In this document: one piece after another, positions 36,550 through 44,229 of the stretch
Numbering within the stretch: position 1 is the stretch's first letter
Layout of the letters: every line of letters begins with the position of its first letter
NCBI RefSeq assembly: GCF_004212215.1
Contig: NZ_QVFV01000002.1
Location: 271,794 to 335,793, forward strand
From: Leptolyngbya iicbica LK
GTDB taxonomy: Bacteria; Cyanobacteriota; Cyanobacteriia; Phormidesmidales; Phormidesmidaceae
DNA length: 64,000 nt
Direction of reading: 5' to 3'
Notes under the pieces: model-generated
What the model saw: the letters and a program-made list of their open reading frames with translations, nothing else
The model's database searches: none
Told to the model about the DNA's origin: nothing
Translations under genes and position numbers: made by a program

Positions 36550-37024
36550 ATGTAACTCCTCTTGCTTCAAAAGCAGATGCATTCTATGGCTAAGCAGGTC
36601 GACCCAAATGAACGTAACTCTCTACCGATGAAGACTCCGCCGCGAAACTCAAAGCTCGACTGAGGGATGCGATATTAAACCGATCTTCACGGGCAGCAAA
36701 CGCCTAAGGCTACCTACTTAAAACCGTGCTCTACTGACTATTAACTTAAAATATTGATGATTTTTTCTAATCCACCGAAATGGGTAAGAAAGTCAAACGC
36801 AATACATTGGTTAGAGACCCAAAATCAATCTGTCTGACTTTTGACCAGGGTCACGACTTTGAATCTGTACAACTTTTGACCAGATCGTGAGGCGTGGTTT
36901 ATGGTGCTGATTTCGTTAACTAATTGATAAATAGAGCTATATAAATGGAATGCTGGGCCAATGGTGCCCATTCGATACGCACGATCATGCTTTCTGGCAA
37001 TGGTGACTCGACATAAGCCGATCT
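36550..37024. other. AT-rich intergenic region
   Basis: About 475 bases between two minus-strand genes. It holds the promoter of the secreted-protein gene and the 3' end of the Fur gene. The stretch 36720-36790 is strongly AT-rich. I found no RNA gene or supported open frame; a 72-codon minus frame at 36825-37043 overlaps the Fur end and looks spurious. Confidence 0.45.
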
Positions 37025-37513
37025 TTAGCTCAAGCCAGCGCATTTAGAGCACAATCCTCGGACAGTAAATTGACAATCTAAGAGAGAAAAGCCGTGGTCT
37101 AAGGCTTCTTTACTGCCTAAAGAGAGAATGGCGCTGTCTTCAAATTCCGTTACCGTACCACATTCAGTACACACCAAATGGTGATGGTCCCCCATGAGCG
37201 GATTGCAAAATTCATAATACTTGCGGCCTTCTGACAAGGTCAATTCCCGCAAAATTCCTAGATCTACTAACAAATGCAGAGCTCGATAAATGGTTGAAAA
37301 TCCAATTTTTTCGCCGCTTGCAGTCAGCTTGTCTTGTACGTCTTCAGCACTCAGATGCTCGCCTTCGGGCACTTCTCGTAGGACCTGCAAGATCTTTTGC
37401 CGCTGGTCAGTGATGCGAAATCCTTCCTGATTCAAGAGCATGCGTAGCACTTCGGCTGGATTGTCTTCTAAATAGAGCCTTTCTGAGATGTTAGAGGAAT
37501 CGGATTGGGTCAT
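37025..37513 (-). CDS. Fur-family metal or peroxide-responsive regulator
   Basis: This is a winged-helix repressor of the Fur superfamily with 162 residues. The DNA-binding part has R-I-T-D-Q-R-Q-K-I-L-Q-V-L and F-S-T-I-Y-R-A-L-H-L-L-V-D-L-G-I-L-R-E-L. The metal part has G-D-H-H-H-L-V-C-T-E-C and a second C-S-K-C at the C-terminus, so a structural Zn(Cys4) site is expected. The DNA-binding part is closest in style to cyanobacterial FurA, but FurA, Zur and PerR cannot be separated firmly. It is transcribed divergently from dps with about 230 bases between, which suggests iron or peroxide control of Dps; that is inference. Confidence 0.9.
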   Translation of the reverse strand: MTQSDSSNISERLYLEDNPAEVLRMLLNQEGFRITDQRQKILQVLREVPEGEHLSAEDVQDKLTASGEKIGFSTIYRALHLLVDLGILRELTLSEGRKYYEFCNPLMGDHHHLVCTECGTVTEFEDSAILSLGSKEALDHGFSLLDCQFTVRGLCSKCAGLS

Positions 37514-37560
37514 GATTGCTAAGCTATTGAAAGCGGTTTTCGATATGTCCTGAAATGGCT

Positions 37561-37585
37561 TATTGATAATGGTTTTCGCTATAGA
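37561..37585. promoter_or_regulatory. Possible Fur-type operator in the fur/dps divergent region
   Basis: The stretch TATTGATAATGGTTTTCGC lies between the divergent Fur and dps genes and loosely matches the GATAAT-type half of a Fur box. The right half diverges. The call rests on position and partial motif only. Confidence 0.25.
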
Positions 37586-37741
37586 AAAATATTTTGAAGA
37601 AATGAAGATTTTTGGAGCTTAATTAACTCTCGGTTGAGCAAAATAGGTCAGCTAGTAGCGTTAAGATTGAAGAGCGTGTTGAGAGCTTAATGTCAGATTT
37701 ATCTCTAAAGACTGCTGTTTGCCCATAACGAAGGAATGACT

Positions 37742-38278
37742 ATGCCGATCACCGAAACTCATTTGCAAGCCTATAGTGAGGTTGCTGACAATCCGATTTT
37801 GCTGGAAAAATCGGTTACTGAGCCCATTGTGGAAGGTCTGGGAATTGCATATGCCAGCTTTATGGGGCTGTATATGCAATATCAAAAGCATCACTTTGTT
37901 GTGGAAGGTTCGGAGTATTACATGCTCCACAACTACTTTTCTGAAAGCTACGAAGAAGTGCAAGAACATGCCCATGAAGTGGGTGAGCGTCTGCATGGCT
38001 TGGGCGGCGTGCCCCCAACGTCGTTTGGCAAGTTGGCGGAGCTGTGCTGTTTTACTCCCGAAGATGACGATGTCTATCGCTGTCGTCTGATGATTGACCA
38101 TGATTTGAAGGCAGAACAGAGCGTGATTCAAATGTTGCGTCGCTTGGCTGGACAAGCCGAGAGTTTGGGCGATCGCGCGACTCGTTACCTGTTAGAGCAG
38201 CTACTGCTCAAAACTGAAGAACGGGCTTATCACCTAGAGCACTTCTTGACACCCGATAGCCTGAAGCTAAGCTGGTAG
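37742..38278 (+). CDS. dps: Dps DNA-protection / iron-storage protein, His-type ferroxidase centre
   Basis: Dps forms a 12-subunit shell that oxidises Fe2+ and protects DNA from peroxide. The start I use, ATG 37742, follows AAGGA by six bases; ATG 37736 is alternative. The ferroxidase region has Y-Q-K-H-H-F (His 51), M-L-H (His 63) and [10 protein letters not shown] (His 78, Glu 82). In most Dps proteins the residue at the third of these positions is Asp; His is known in some cyanobacterial Dps (for example DpsA of Thermosynechococcus), where zinc binding and O2 use were reported. The protein has 178 residues and no DNA-binding lysine tail. It is divergent from the Fur gene, with a terminator behind. 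Confidence 0.93.
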   Translation: MPITETHLQAYSEVADNPILLEKSVTEPIVEGLGIAYASFMGLYMQYQKHHFVVEGSEYYMLHNYFSESYEEVQEHAHEVGERLHGLGGVPPTSFGKLAELCCFTPEDDDVYRCRLMIDHDLKAEQSVIQMLRRLAGQAESLGDRATRYLLEQLLLKTEERAYHLEHFLTPDSLKLSW

Positions 38279-38305
38279 TTTTCCACCGTCATGGAAGCCA
38301 TTGTC

Positions 38306-38340
38306 CCGTACGCTCCCAGTTAGGGGGCTGCGGGCTTTTT
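38306..38340 (+). terminator. Probable terminator of dps
   Basis: An imperfect hairpin (CCCGTACG-CTCCC with GGGGG-CTG-CGGG, loop AGTTA) runs into TTTTT, about 30 bases past the dps stop. Confidence 0.6.
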
Positions 38341-38374
38341 AATGCCTAAATAAATGGCGGCTGGGGATATCACG

Positions 38375-38476
38375 TTAGCTGAAGTAAACGGCTTTGAGAA
38401 TCCAAGCGCTCATCAGTAGATAGGCCGCAACTAGTAGCCAATGGCTCCAATTTTCGGGGTCAAAGCTGTGGGACAT
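38375..38476 (-). CDS. 33-residue single-helix membrane peptide
   Basis: This small gene is below the size usually listed. Its ATG (38474-38476) overlaps the TAA of the upstream ferredoxin-like gene in the form TAATG, so translation should be coupled. The peptide is M-S-H-S-F-D-P-E-N-W-S-H-W, then a hydrophobic helix L-L-V-A-A-Y-L-L-M-S-A-W-I-L, then K-A-V-Y-F-S. It has a short polar start and one membrane helix, the pattern of cyanobacterial small membrane subunits such as those of photosystems, cytochrome b6f or NDH-1, but I cannot match it to any. The coupling and composition argue that it is real; a chance overlap cannot be excluded. Confidence 0.6.
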   Translation of the reverse strand: MSHSFDPENWSHWLLVAAYLLMSAWILKAVYFS

Positions 38477-39129
38477 TAGGCATATTTGGTGACTATGGTG
38501 AGCGCGTTATCGGGAGTGACCCCGCTGATCACTTTTTTGGAGTGAGAGAGTTTGATATTCGGCCCTTTTTTGCAGGCTTTGAGGCAGCCAACGCCTTCAA
38601 CTGAGACGTGTTGCAAATTTGGGTCATCAGCGATCGCGGTCTCTAATGACTGCATAATTTGTCGCCCGCCCTGCTTAAAGCATTTGCCCTTGCGGCAGAC
38701 CTGTACACATAGGGGCTTGGGCGCGGATGCCGATGGCTCAGTTGGTGCGATCGCTGAAGCTTCTGAAACCGCTGCTGTATCGACGTTAGGGGATGAAGTC
38801 GGGACGAACTGACGCGCCTGCCAGTTTTCCTGCAAGTCAATCCGCTCAGGCTCTGATAAGGGCAGAATGTTGATGCCGCGCCACTGCTCAGCTTCGCAAT
38901 AGGCCCAGACCTGCACAAAGTCCCCAGGGGTTAACTCACGCACTAAAACTGGGCGCAGATATTTTGGCAACTTAATTGAGTAAGTTGCGGTCTCGGTTTG
39001 CAGACAGACGCCTTTGATTTTGCCTTTGGGCGATCGCAGCACGTCGATAAATTGGCCCTTGAGTACGACGCCTTGAGGACGTTGCAGTTGGGCACTGGCG
39101 ACACGGTCGAGGTCAGGGGTTCTTTTCAT
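38476..39129 (-). CDS. OB-fold-like protein with C-terminal [2Fe-2S] ferredoxin domain
   Basis: I start at ATG 39129 (M-K-R-T-P-D-L), within an ATGA overlap with the upstream gene. Residues about 20-110 look like a small beta-barrel (V-V-L-K-G-Q-F-I-D-V-L, G-D-F-V-Q-V-W-A-Y), possibly an OB fold. A proline-rich linker follows. Residues about 140-217 form a thioredoxin-like [2Fe-2S] ferredoxin: V-C-R-K-G-K-C-F-K-Q-G-G and V-G-C-L-K-A-C-K-K-G-P-N, giving four cysteine ligands. It is a soluble electron carrier or regulatory protein of unknown partner. Such proteins are conserved in cyanobacteria. The neighbours before and after overlap it by a few bases, so three genes form one unit. Confidence 0.82.
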   Translation of the reverse strand: MKRTPDLDRVASAQLQRPQGVVLKGQFIDVLRSPKGKIKGVCLQTETATYSIKLPKYLRPVLVRELTPGDFVQVWAYCEAEQWRGINILPLSEPERIDLQENWQARQFVPTSSPNVDTAAVSEASAIAPTEPSASAPKPLCVQVCRKGKCFKQGGRQIMQSLETAIADDPNLQHVSVEGVGCLKACKKGPNIKLSHSKKVISGVTPDNALTIVTKYA

Positions 39130-39374
39130 ACAGTTACCGTCATTTTCCAACAGGTTTCGAGAGCAGCGATCGCGGCCTCGCGAGGCAACGTCACACTGCG
39201 CACCACGCTCCAAATTTGCAATACAGCGGTAGGACTCAGGGCTGCAACTCTTAGCGGTTGGCCGCAGTCACAGGCACAGGGCACCGATAAATCCTGTAAA
39301 CGGCTGTAAATCATCCAGCGATCAACCGGGTCGAGGGTGAGCGCTACGGTCGGGTCGGGCGATGTCATTTCCAT
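39126..39374 (-). CDS. Small conserved cyanobacterial protein with Cys motif
   Basis: This 82-residue protein has P-V-D-R-W-M-I-Y-S-R-L-Q-D-L, then the cysteine motif V-P-C-A-C-D-C-G-Q-P-L and a helix with W-S-V-V-R-S-V. Three cysteines in C-x-C-x-C form could bind metal or a cluster. I recall the C-A-C-D-C-G-Q-P-L element from uncharacterised cyanobacterial proteins, without a function. Its stop overlaps the start of the [2Fe-2S] protein gene (ATGA), so the two are translationally coupled and likely act together. Confidence 0.72.
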   Translation of the reverse strand: MEMTSPDPTVALTLDPVDRWMIYSRLQDLSVPCACDCGQPLRVAALSPTAVLQIWSVVRSVTLPREAAIAALETCWKMTVTV

Positions 39375-39690
39375 ACAGTTAAGTGGCTTTAAAGCGGGTG
39401 AAGGTCGATAGTGCGGCAGACAACATTAGTGAAAACTGTTCTGAACAAATAGAGGTGAGTCCTAGGCAAGAGCCGGAGCCAATCAGCCTGAGGGCCAAGA
39501 ATCCCTTAAGTTTCCGAGGCCTCCGGGACGACTAGAGTTCTCTATAGCCACATCCTCAACGTCTTCCTTAATGACTTTCATTAACAATAAGGTAGCCAAT
39601 CTCTGGCTTTAATGCAAGCAGTTTGCAATAACGAGTGGCTGATGAGAGCGCTGTTGCTGAATTGCCTAGTTCAAAATCTGGCAGCGAGTC

Positions 39691-39721
39691 CATGACGGCG
39701 ACCTTGAGCGTTGCCGTCATG
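39691..39721. repeat. Perfect 9-bp hairpin
   Basis: Arms CATGACGGC (39691-39699) and GCCGTCATG (39713-39721) with a 13-base spacer that adds two more pairs. No T-run follows. It may be an operator or a REP unit. Confidence 0.5.
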
Positions 39722-39888
39722 AGGTAACGAAGTATGAATCGATGTTGTAGAGGCAGCGGTTCTCGGTCGGCTCAAACGATTGGCTGAGGAGTGGTCTAAG
39801 GAAACCAGCGTCGGTTCTGGTCCCAAGCTTGGGAGAGGGGTTTTGAAGAGATGGGGTTCAGAGACTTGCTCCAAGAATAGGCCCTACC

Positions 39889-39953
39889 AGGGACCGGGTG
39901 CCTTGATTGATGATTGCGGTTTGGCGGCTGAGGCGAATAGGCACCCGGTCCCT
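39889..39953. repeat. 14-bp inverted repeat
   Basis: Arms AGGGACCGGGTGCC (39889-39902) and GGCACCCGGTCCCT (39940-39953) are exact complements, 37 bases apart. The core GGGACCGGGTG resembles, in composition, the palindromes at 480-542 and 59775-59805, so it may be one of a dispersed family. Confidence 0.6.
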
Positions 39954-40028
39954 AACACCCCAGAGAACGCCCCGTTTGATCGTTGGGGGTGTCGCGACAG
40001 TGCCATGGACGGATTGGTATAGTCCGCC

Positions 40029-40064
40029 CAAAAAACTCCCGCCCCGGTTGCCCAGGGACGGGAG
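40029..40064 (-). terminator. Terminator of the psbA-like gene
   Basis: On the minus strand the arms CTCCCGTCCC and GGGGCGGGAG (nine of ten paired, plus a loop) are followed by TTTTTTGGG, about 67 bases past the stop codon. Confidence 0.85.
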
Positions 40065-40130
40065 ATAACACACCTATTCGGAGGCAAACTGGTGAAGGAC
40101 TGCGCTGAAATATCTGATCAGCGATCGCCC

Positions 40131-41216
40131 TTAATGAATTTCTGGCACGGGCACCGCATCACCACTGGCGAGTAACAGCGGGAAGTGGTGAGCATTCGGC
40201 GAGTGCATCGCCTGAATCCCTAAATCAGCGCGATTGATAATGTCGGCATTGGTCGCAATAACGCGGCCTTGGGCGTCCAAAATGGAATGCTGAAAGTTGA
40301 AACCGTTGAGATTGAACGCCATCGTGCTGACGCCCAGGGCGGCAAACCAGATGCCCAGAGTGGGCAAGGCCGCCATCAAAAAGTGGAACGACCGATGATT
40401 TGCACTCGCAGTCGTGGGAATCAACACCCGCCCTAAATAACCGTAGTGGCTGGCGAGATAGTTGTACGTGGGCTCTTGTTGCCCAAATTTATAACCGGCA
40501 TCGAGCGATTCTGATTCACTGGTCTCGCGCAGCAAACTTGATGTCACGAGGGAACCGTGGAGAGCGCTGAGCAGCGCGCCTCCAAAGATCCCAGTCACCC
40601 CTAGCATGTGGAATGGGTGCATCAAAATATTGTGCTCGGCCTGGAAGGACAGCATGAAATTGAAGGTGCCGGCAATGCCCAGAGGCAACCCTTCAGAAAA
40701 GCTGCCCTGCCCGATGGGATACACCAAAAGCACGGCGGTGGCCGCAGTCACCGGAGCCGAAAACGCGATCGCAATCCACGGTCTGAGCCCCAGACGATAG
40801 CTCAGTTCCCACTGCCGCCCCAGATAGGCCCAGACGCCAATCAAAAAGTGAAACACGATGAGCTGGTAGGGGCCACCGTTGTAGAACCATTCCGCCAGGG
40901 AACTGGCCTGCCAGACCGGATAAAAATGCAGGCCGATCGCGGCAGAAGTGGGTACCACTGCGGCGGAAATTAAGCTATTGCCATCGGTCAACGCGCCCAT
41001 CACTGGCTCGCGAATGCCGTCGACATCAACCGCTGGAGCCGCAATAAAAGCCAACACAAAACATACACTAGCGGCACAAATGGTGGGAATCATCAGGATG
41101 CCAAACCAGCCAATATAAATGCGGTTATTGGTGCTGGTCACCCACTGGCAAAATCTTTCCCATAGACTAAACAGATCGAGTTCTGTTTGCCGTCGAGTAA
41201 AGGTATTCATCCCCAA
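40131..41216 (-). CDS. psbA: Divergent D1 protein lacking Mn-cluster ligands (rogue/sentinel type)
   Basis: This is a D1 homologue of 361 residues, the photosystem II reaction-centre subunit family of the thylakoid membrane. Kept residues (standard D1 number in brackets) are D64 and D66 (59, 61), Y166 (TyrZ 161), E194 (189), H195 (190), H203 (198), H220 (215), H257 (252), H278 (272), H338 (332), H343 (337) and A350 (344). Changed are D170 to E175, E333 to S339, D342 to L348 and N87 to Ala. F255 is Leu, and there is one inserted residue and altered sequence in the QB loop around S264. Loss of these Mn ligands argues it cannot support normal water oxidation. It fits the rogue/sentinel D1 class; the ChlF (chlorophyll f synthase) class is less likely because several ligands remain. 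Tail after A350: 11 residues. Confidence 0.93.
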   Translation of the reverse strand: MGMNTFTRRQTELDLFSLWERFCQWVTSTNNRIYIGWFGILMIPTICAASVCFVLAFIAAPAVDVDGIREPVMGALTDGNSLISAAVVPTSAAIGLHFYPVWQASSLAEWFYNGGPYQLIVFHFLIGVWAYLGRQWELSYRLGLRPWIAIAFSAPVTAATAVLLVYPIGQGSFSEGLPLGIAGTFNFMLSFQAEHNILMHPFHMLGVTGIFGGALLSALHGSLVTSSLLRETSESESLDAGYKFGQQEPTYNYLASHYGYLGRVLIPTTASANHRSFHFLMAALPTLGIWFAALGVSTMAFNLNGFNFQHSILDAQGRVIATNADIINRADLGIQAMHSPNAHHFPLLLASGDAVPVPEIH

Positions 41217-41965
41217 CTCCTTTTGAGATATTGTTCAGGCAATTCTCAGTAAATCGGCGTCGCTAAATCAGCCATAAGCTGGGTCTGCATAAATCAAGCA
41301 TCATGAACGATGATCAATATCTAGGCAGCGGCTTGATGGGCAGTGCAGAGAGGGACTGTAGCGACCCGCCGTAGGACAAAACTCCGAAAAATGGCAGAAA
41401 TAATATAGGCGAAATGGCAGTGCTGAGGAGATTTGTCTTGAGGCTATTTACTGACTTACTTCCTATTTTGCAAAAAGTAAAAGAAGCCACGGAGAGTATG
41501 TTGGCAAACTTGAATATCTGTAGCGTTAGTTCATAAATTAGTCTGACTCAATTTATCTAGCCCCCACTGAAGATAACGTGGCGCTGGCGCAGAATATAGC
41601 GACGAAGTGACCGCGATCGCCCTACCTGGCCTCAACACATACAACTTCAAAATCCGATAGCTTACTTTGCAAAAATGTGAAAACCCATTACAGCTTTAGG
41701 GGGCGCTCGGCAAGGTGGTTCGGGCGATCCCCGACAATGAAAATAACGTCTGATAAGCGTTTGCGGGAAATACTGCTCAATTTTCGGGTGCTACAGCGCC
41801 GCGTAGATCGCTCCGTACATCCCCATGCTGCGGACTGCTATAGACCACTGCGGCTTGCAGGCACGGTGTCTGCCCTAGCCCCTGGATGAATTAGCGATTT
41901 TAGGATGCGTCCTGAACGAGTGGTATAGCGATCGTTCAAATTTGTTGCTCACGGAGACAATTCTC
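41217..41965. promoter_or_regulatory. Upstream region of the psbA-like gene and a plus-strand gene
   Basis: About 750 bases between divergent genes. The AT-rich stretch 41440-41570 probably holds promoter elements. A 70-codon plus-strand frame at 41677-41889 has unlikely composition and no ribosome site. I see no other gene or repeat. Confidence 0.4.
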
Positions 41966-42379
41966 ATGGCAATTTCGCAGGGAATTCGATGTTCGGGATG
42001 TTTGCCTGGCCCTGGCAAACCGAGCCCCATGATGTGGGAATTGGTGCCGACCCAAATCAAGATGGTTTTACAACAAGAAGGCTGTAATTTACTGCGGCAT
42101 TGGGCGCGGCGGCAGCATCGTTCATATGTGCGCTTTCAGTATGCGCCATTGGTTTATAAAGGCGATTTGTTTTATCTACAGCGGTGGTCAGCGACAGAGT
42201 GGCATGTCTCGCCGAGTCAGCTCATTTTTCCTAATGAAGGTTGGCCTTGTTCTGAACTGACGCGACAACATGGCGGGCATTTATCTTTTATCGTGCGGCG
42301 CACAATTGCTCAGTTATTTCCCGATCCGGAGCTGCACTTTAGCGATCGCACCCCCAACAGCTTAGTCGCCCTCTCGTAG
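41966..42379 (+). CDS. Hypothetical protein
   Basis: I start at ATG 41966 (M-A-I-S-Q-G), with GGAG nine bases upstream; a TTG frame to 41942 is less likely. The protein has 137 residues. It has four cysteines (C-S-G-C-L-P-G-P-G-K near the N-terminus, E-G-C-N and P-C-S-E), a basic centre (R-H-W-A-R-R-Q-H-R-S-Y) and otherwise strand-rich sequence. No family is recognised. The first C-x-x-C might bind metal. It ends inside the 3' end of the convergent CbbY-like gene (18-base overlap). Confidence 0.6.
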   Translation: MAISQGIRCSGCLPGPGKPSPMMWELVPTQIKMVLQQEGCNLLRHWARRQHRSYVRFQYAPLVYKGDLFYLQRWSATEWHVSPSQLIFPNEGWPCSELTRQHGGHLSFIVRRTIAQLFPDPELHFSDRTPNSLVALS

Positions 42380-43174
42380 CCGTTTGACCACGCAGCTAGC
42401 GTTAGCAGGCTCAGTCATAGAGACGAGCGATCGCGCCACCGATAAATCGAAATAAGGCTGCGTGAGAAAGTGTCCCCAGAGACTCTCGCAAGGTTGGTCG
42501 GGCTTGCCCAAATGATTGAGCACGAGGGCGGCGGCGGCAAAATTTTGGCGCTTAGTGTATTCGTTCACTGTAATCACCGTGGTGAGGCCAGCTCCCTGAG
42601 CGGCGGTGAGACCGTGTTCGGTGTCTTCAATGACGAGACAGTTCTGAGCGTCAAGGGCCATCTTATCCAGCACGTAATGATAAATATCAGCGGCTGGTTT
42701 TTTGCGGGGCACAATGTCCCCCGCCGCAATGACTTCAAACCAGCTGGGGGCGTCGGGCGCTAGAGCAGTTTCTAAAAGCGCCAACGCATTTTCCAGGCGG
42801 CTCGTGGTGGCGATCGCTAAGCGGACATTTTGTTGCCGAGCCTCATTGATTAAGCGCTTAATGCCTGGCCGCAGTGAGATCTGACCGGCCTGTAGTAGCG
42901 CTGTGTAGTAACCGGTTTTCGCGTGGTGGAGTTCGGCAATAAGGTCATCCAAATCGCGATCGCTAGGCAGCGGCGGCGCATATTTGTCGATAAAGAAGTG
43001 GATGCGCTCTTTACCGCCTGCCACTTGCAACAACACGCCGTAAATGCCCTCTGACCAGTACCAAGGCAAGCCCGCTGCGGCAAAGGCTTGATTAAACGCC
43101 ACTCGATGACCGTCGCGTTCGGTTTCGGCTAGGGTGCCATCCACATCAAAAATGAGCGCTTGCAAAGTCGTCAT
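42362..43174 (-). CDS. HAD-family phosphatase, CbbY-like
   Basis: This 270-residue HAD hydrolase has motif I F-D-V-D-G-T-L-A-E-T-E-R-D-G-H (nucleophile Asp about residue 9), motif II A-I-A-T-T-S, the lysine of motif III in R-K-K-P-A-A-D-I-Y and motif IV V-I-E-D-T-E-H-G. The E-T-E-R-D-G-H-R-V-A-F-N element is typical of the CbbY group. In plants and Rhodobacter CbbY dephosphorylates xylulose-1,5-bisphosphate, a misfire inhibitor of Rubisco. A matching role in this autotroph is plausible, though no Calvin-cycle gene is adjacent (rbcL is 9 kb away). It overlaps the convergent gene at its end by 18 bases. Confidence 0.87.
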   Translation of the reverse strand: MTTLQALIFDVDGTLAETERDGHRVAFNQAFAAAGLPWYWSEGIYGVLLQVAGGKERIHFFIDKYAPPLPSDRDLDDLIAELHHAKTGYYTALLQAGQISLRPGIKRLINEARQQNVRLAIATTSRLENALALLETALAPDAPSWFEVIAAGDIVPRKKPAADIYHYVLDKMALDAQNCLVIEDTEHGLTAAQGAGLTTVITVNEYTKRQNFAAAALVLNHLGKPDQPCESLWGHFLTQPYFDLSVARSLVSMTEPANASCVVKRLREGD

Positions 43175-44229
43175 AATGATTTCTCAGGTAAATACGGGTG
43201 ATTAAACAGAGTCGTCCGATGCATCGGGATGAAGGGCGATCGCCGCCATTTCCAAAATTATCCTTGCCCGCGACCATTGCCTCGTCTTGACTGAGTCACT
43301 TCCCAGCCTGGTGTCAGAGCAGGAGTGCGGGCAAAGGGCATTATCCCTCAAGGTTCCCTCAGTAAACGATTTCGACTCGGCTCAACTCAAACGGGTGCGG
43401 CATCGGCGCTCAGAAGCAGTGAGATTTAGGTATATTTACAAACTCTGGCAGAGCTGGCCGTAGGGGGCTTAGTTTAAAAGCACCGAGCGATAATTCCCCA
43501 GGTATCTGTTTAGCGTCAGGCTGCTACTGATCCCCCTAAAGCCCTGTGGGCATGGCTGCGCTAAAACAAGGGGGACTTCGAGCCGGCATATTCTGAGCCC
43601 CCTTGGCAAGGGGGCAGCGACAGCGGGGGATCTAAAGCCCCGCTAAACAGATACTTCCCTAGCGGCAATGATTGCCTCGGTCTGTAGCCATGGCGTGACG
43701 TGATGTGTGAGGATACATCCAGTCTCCGTGTTATCTCGCATGTGAGTGGGTGACTCATTAGCGGTGGCTCAGCGTCAACGCCCCGCGATTTAGGGTGGAA
43801 TAGGGGACAGCGCATTTCAACAAAAGTCTATGATGACGATGCCACTGGGTGCGTTGGGAGACTCCGCAAATTTATCAAGGATTATTACTGCGTCATGCTT
43901 ATCGGGACGCCCTAGTGAATCATAAAGATGCGCGAATAGTTAGCTAGTCGTTAGGTCTGAGGATATGGCGATCGCTTCGCCTGGAGGCGGGTCTCATCAG
44001 ACTTTTCTGTTATGTGTCAAGCTCTAGTTGGGCCGCTAATGTACTATCCCACCTTGGTCCTCGGAGGCGATGGTCATCACTCTCCCCCAGTATCCGTTCT
44101 TACAGGGGTGATGTTGCTAAGCGGGCGGCGGTGGTGATGGGGCTTTCTGAATGACTGAACTATAGCGCTCTAGCGATCGCTCATATGACTCTACTCGTCA
44201 GCGTCCACCCTGTTTGACCCTTCATTGTG
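43175..44229. other. Long intergenic region with foldback repeat
   Basis: About 1050 bases upstream of cph2. Apart from the inverted-repeat element at 43502-43654 I see no gene: open frames are short and lack ribosome sites. The last 150 bases should hold the cph2 promoter. Confidence 0.5.
43502..43654. repeat. MITE-like foldback element
   Basis: Perfect 14-bp outer arms GTATCTGTTTAGCG (43502-43515) and CGCTAAACAGATAC (43641-43654) frame a 125-base core with further partial complementarity (GATCCCCCTAAAGCC against GGGGGATCTAAAGCCCC). The CCCCCT/AGGGGG core is a common dispersed repeat type in cyanobacteria. No coding capacity. Confidence 0.7.

Larger units (their letters stand above)
39375..40130. 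other. Intergenic region rich in palindromes
   Basis: About 755 bases between two minus-strand transcription units. It holds a hairpin at 39691-39721, an inverted repeat at 39889-39953 and the psbA terminator at 40029-40064. Open frames in it lack support. The first 100 bases before 39374 should carry the promoter of the three-gene ferredoxin unit. Confidence 0.55.

Noticed and set aside
40131-41216. Calling this a normal psbA gene
   Set aside because: Changes at positions 170, 333 and 342 and in the QB loop are inconsistent with a standard water-oxidising D1.
41677-41889. 70-codon plus-strand frame upstream of the psbA-like gene
   Set aside because: No ribosome site, arginine-rich chance composition and no recognisable family.
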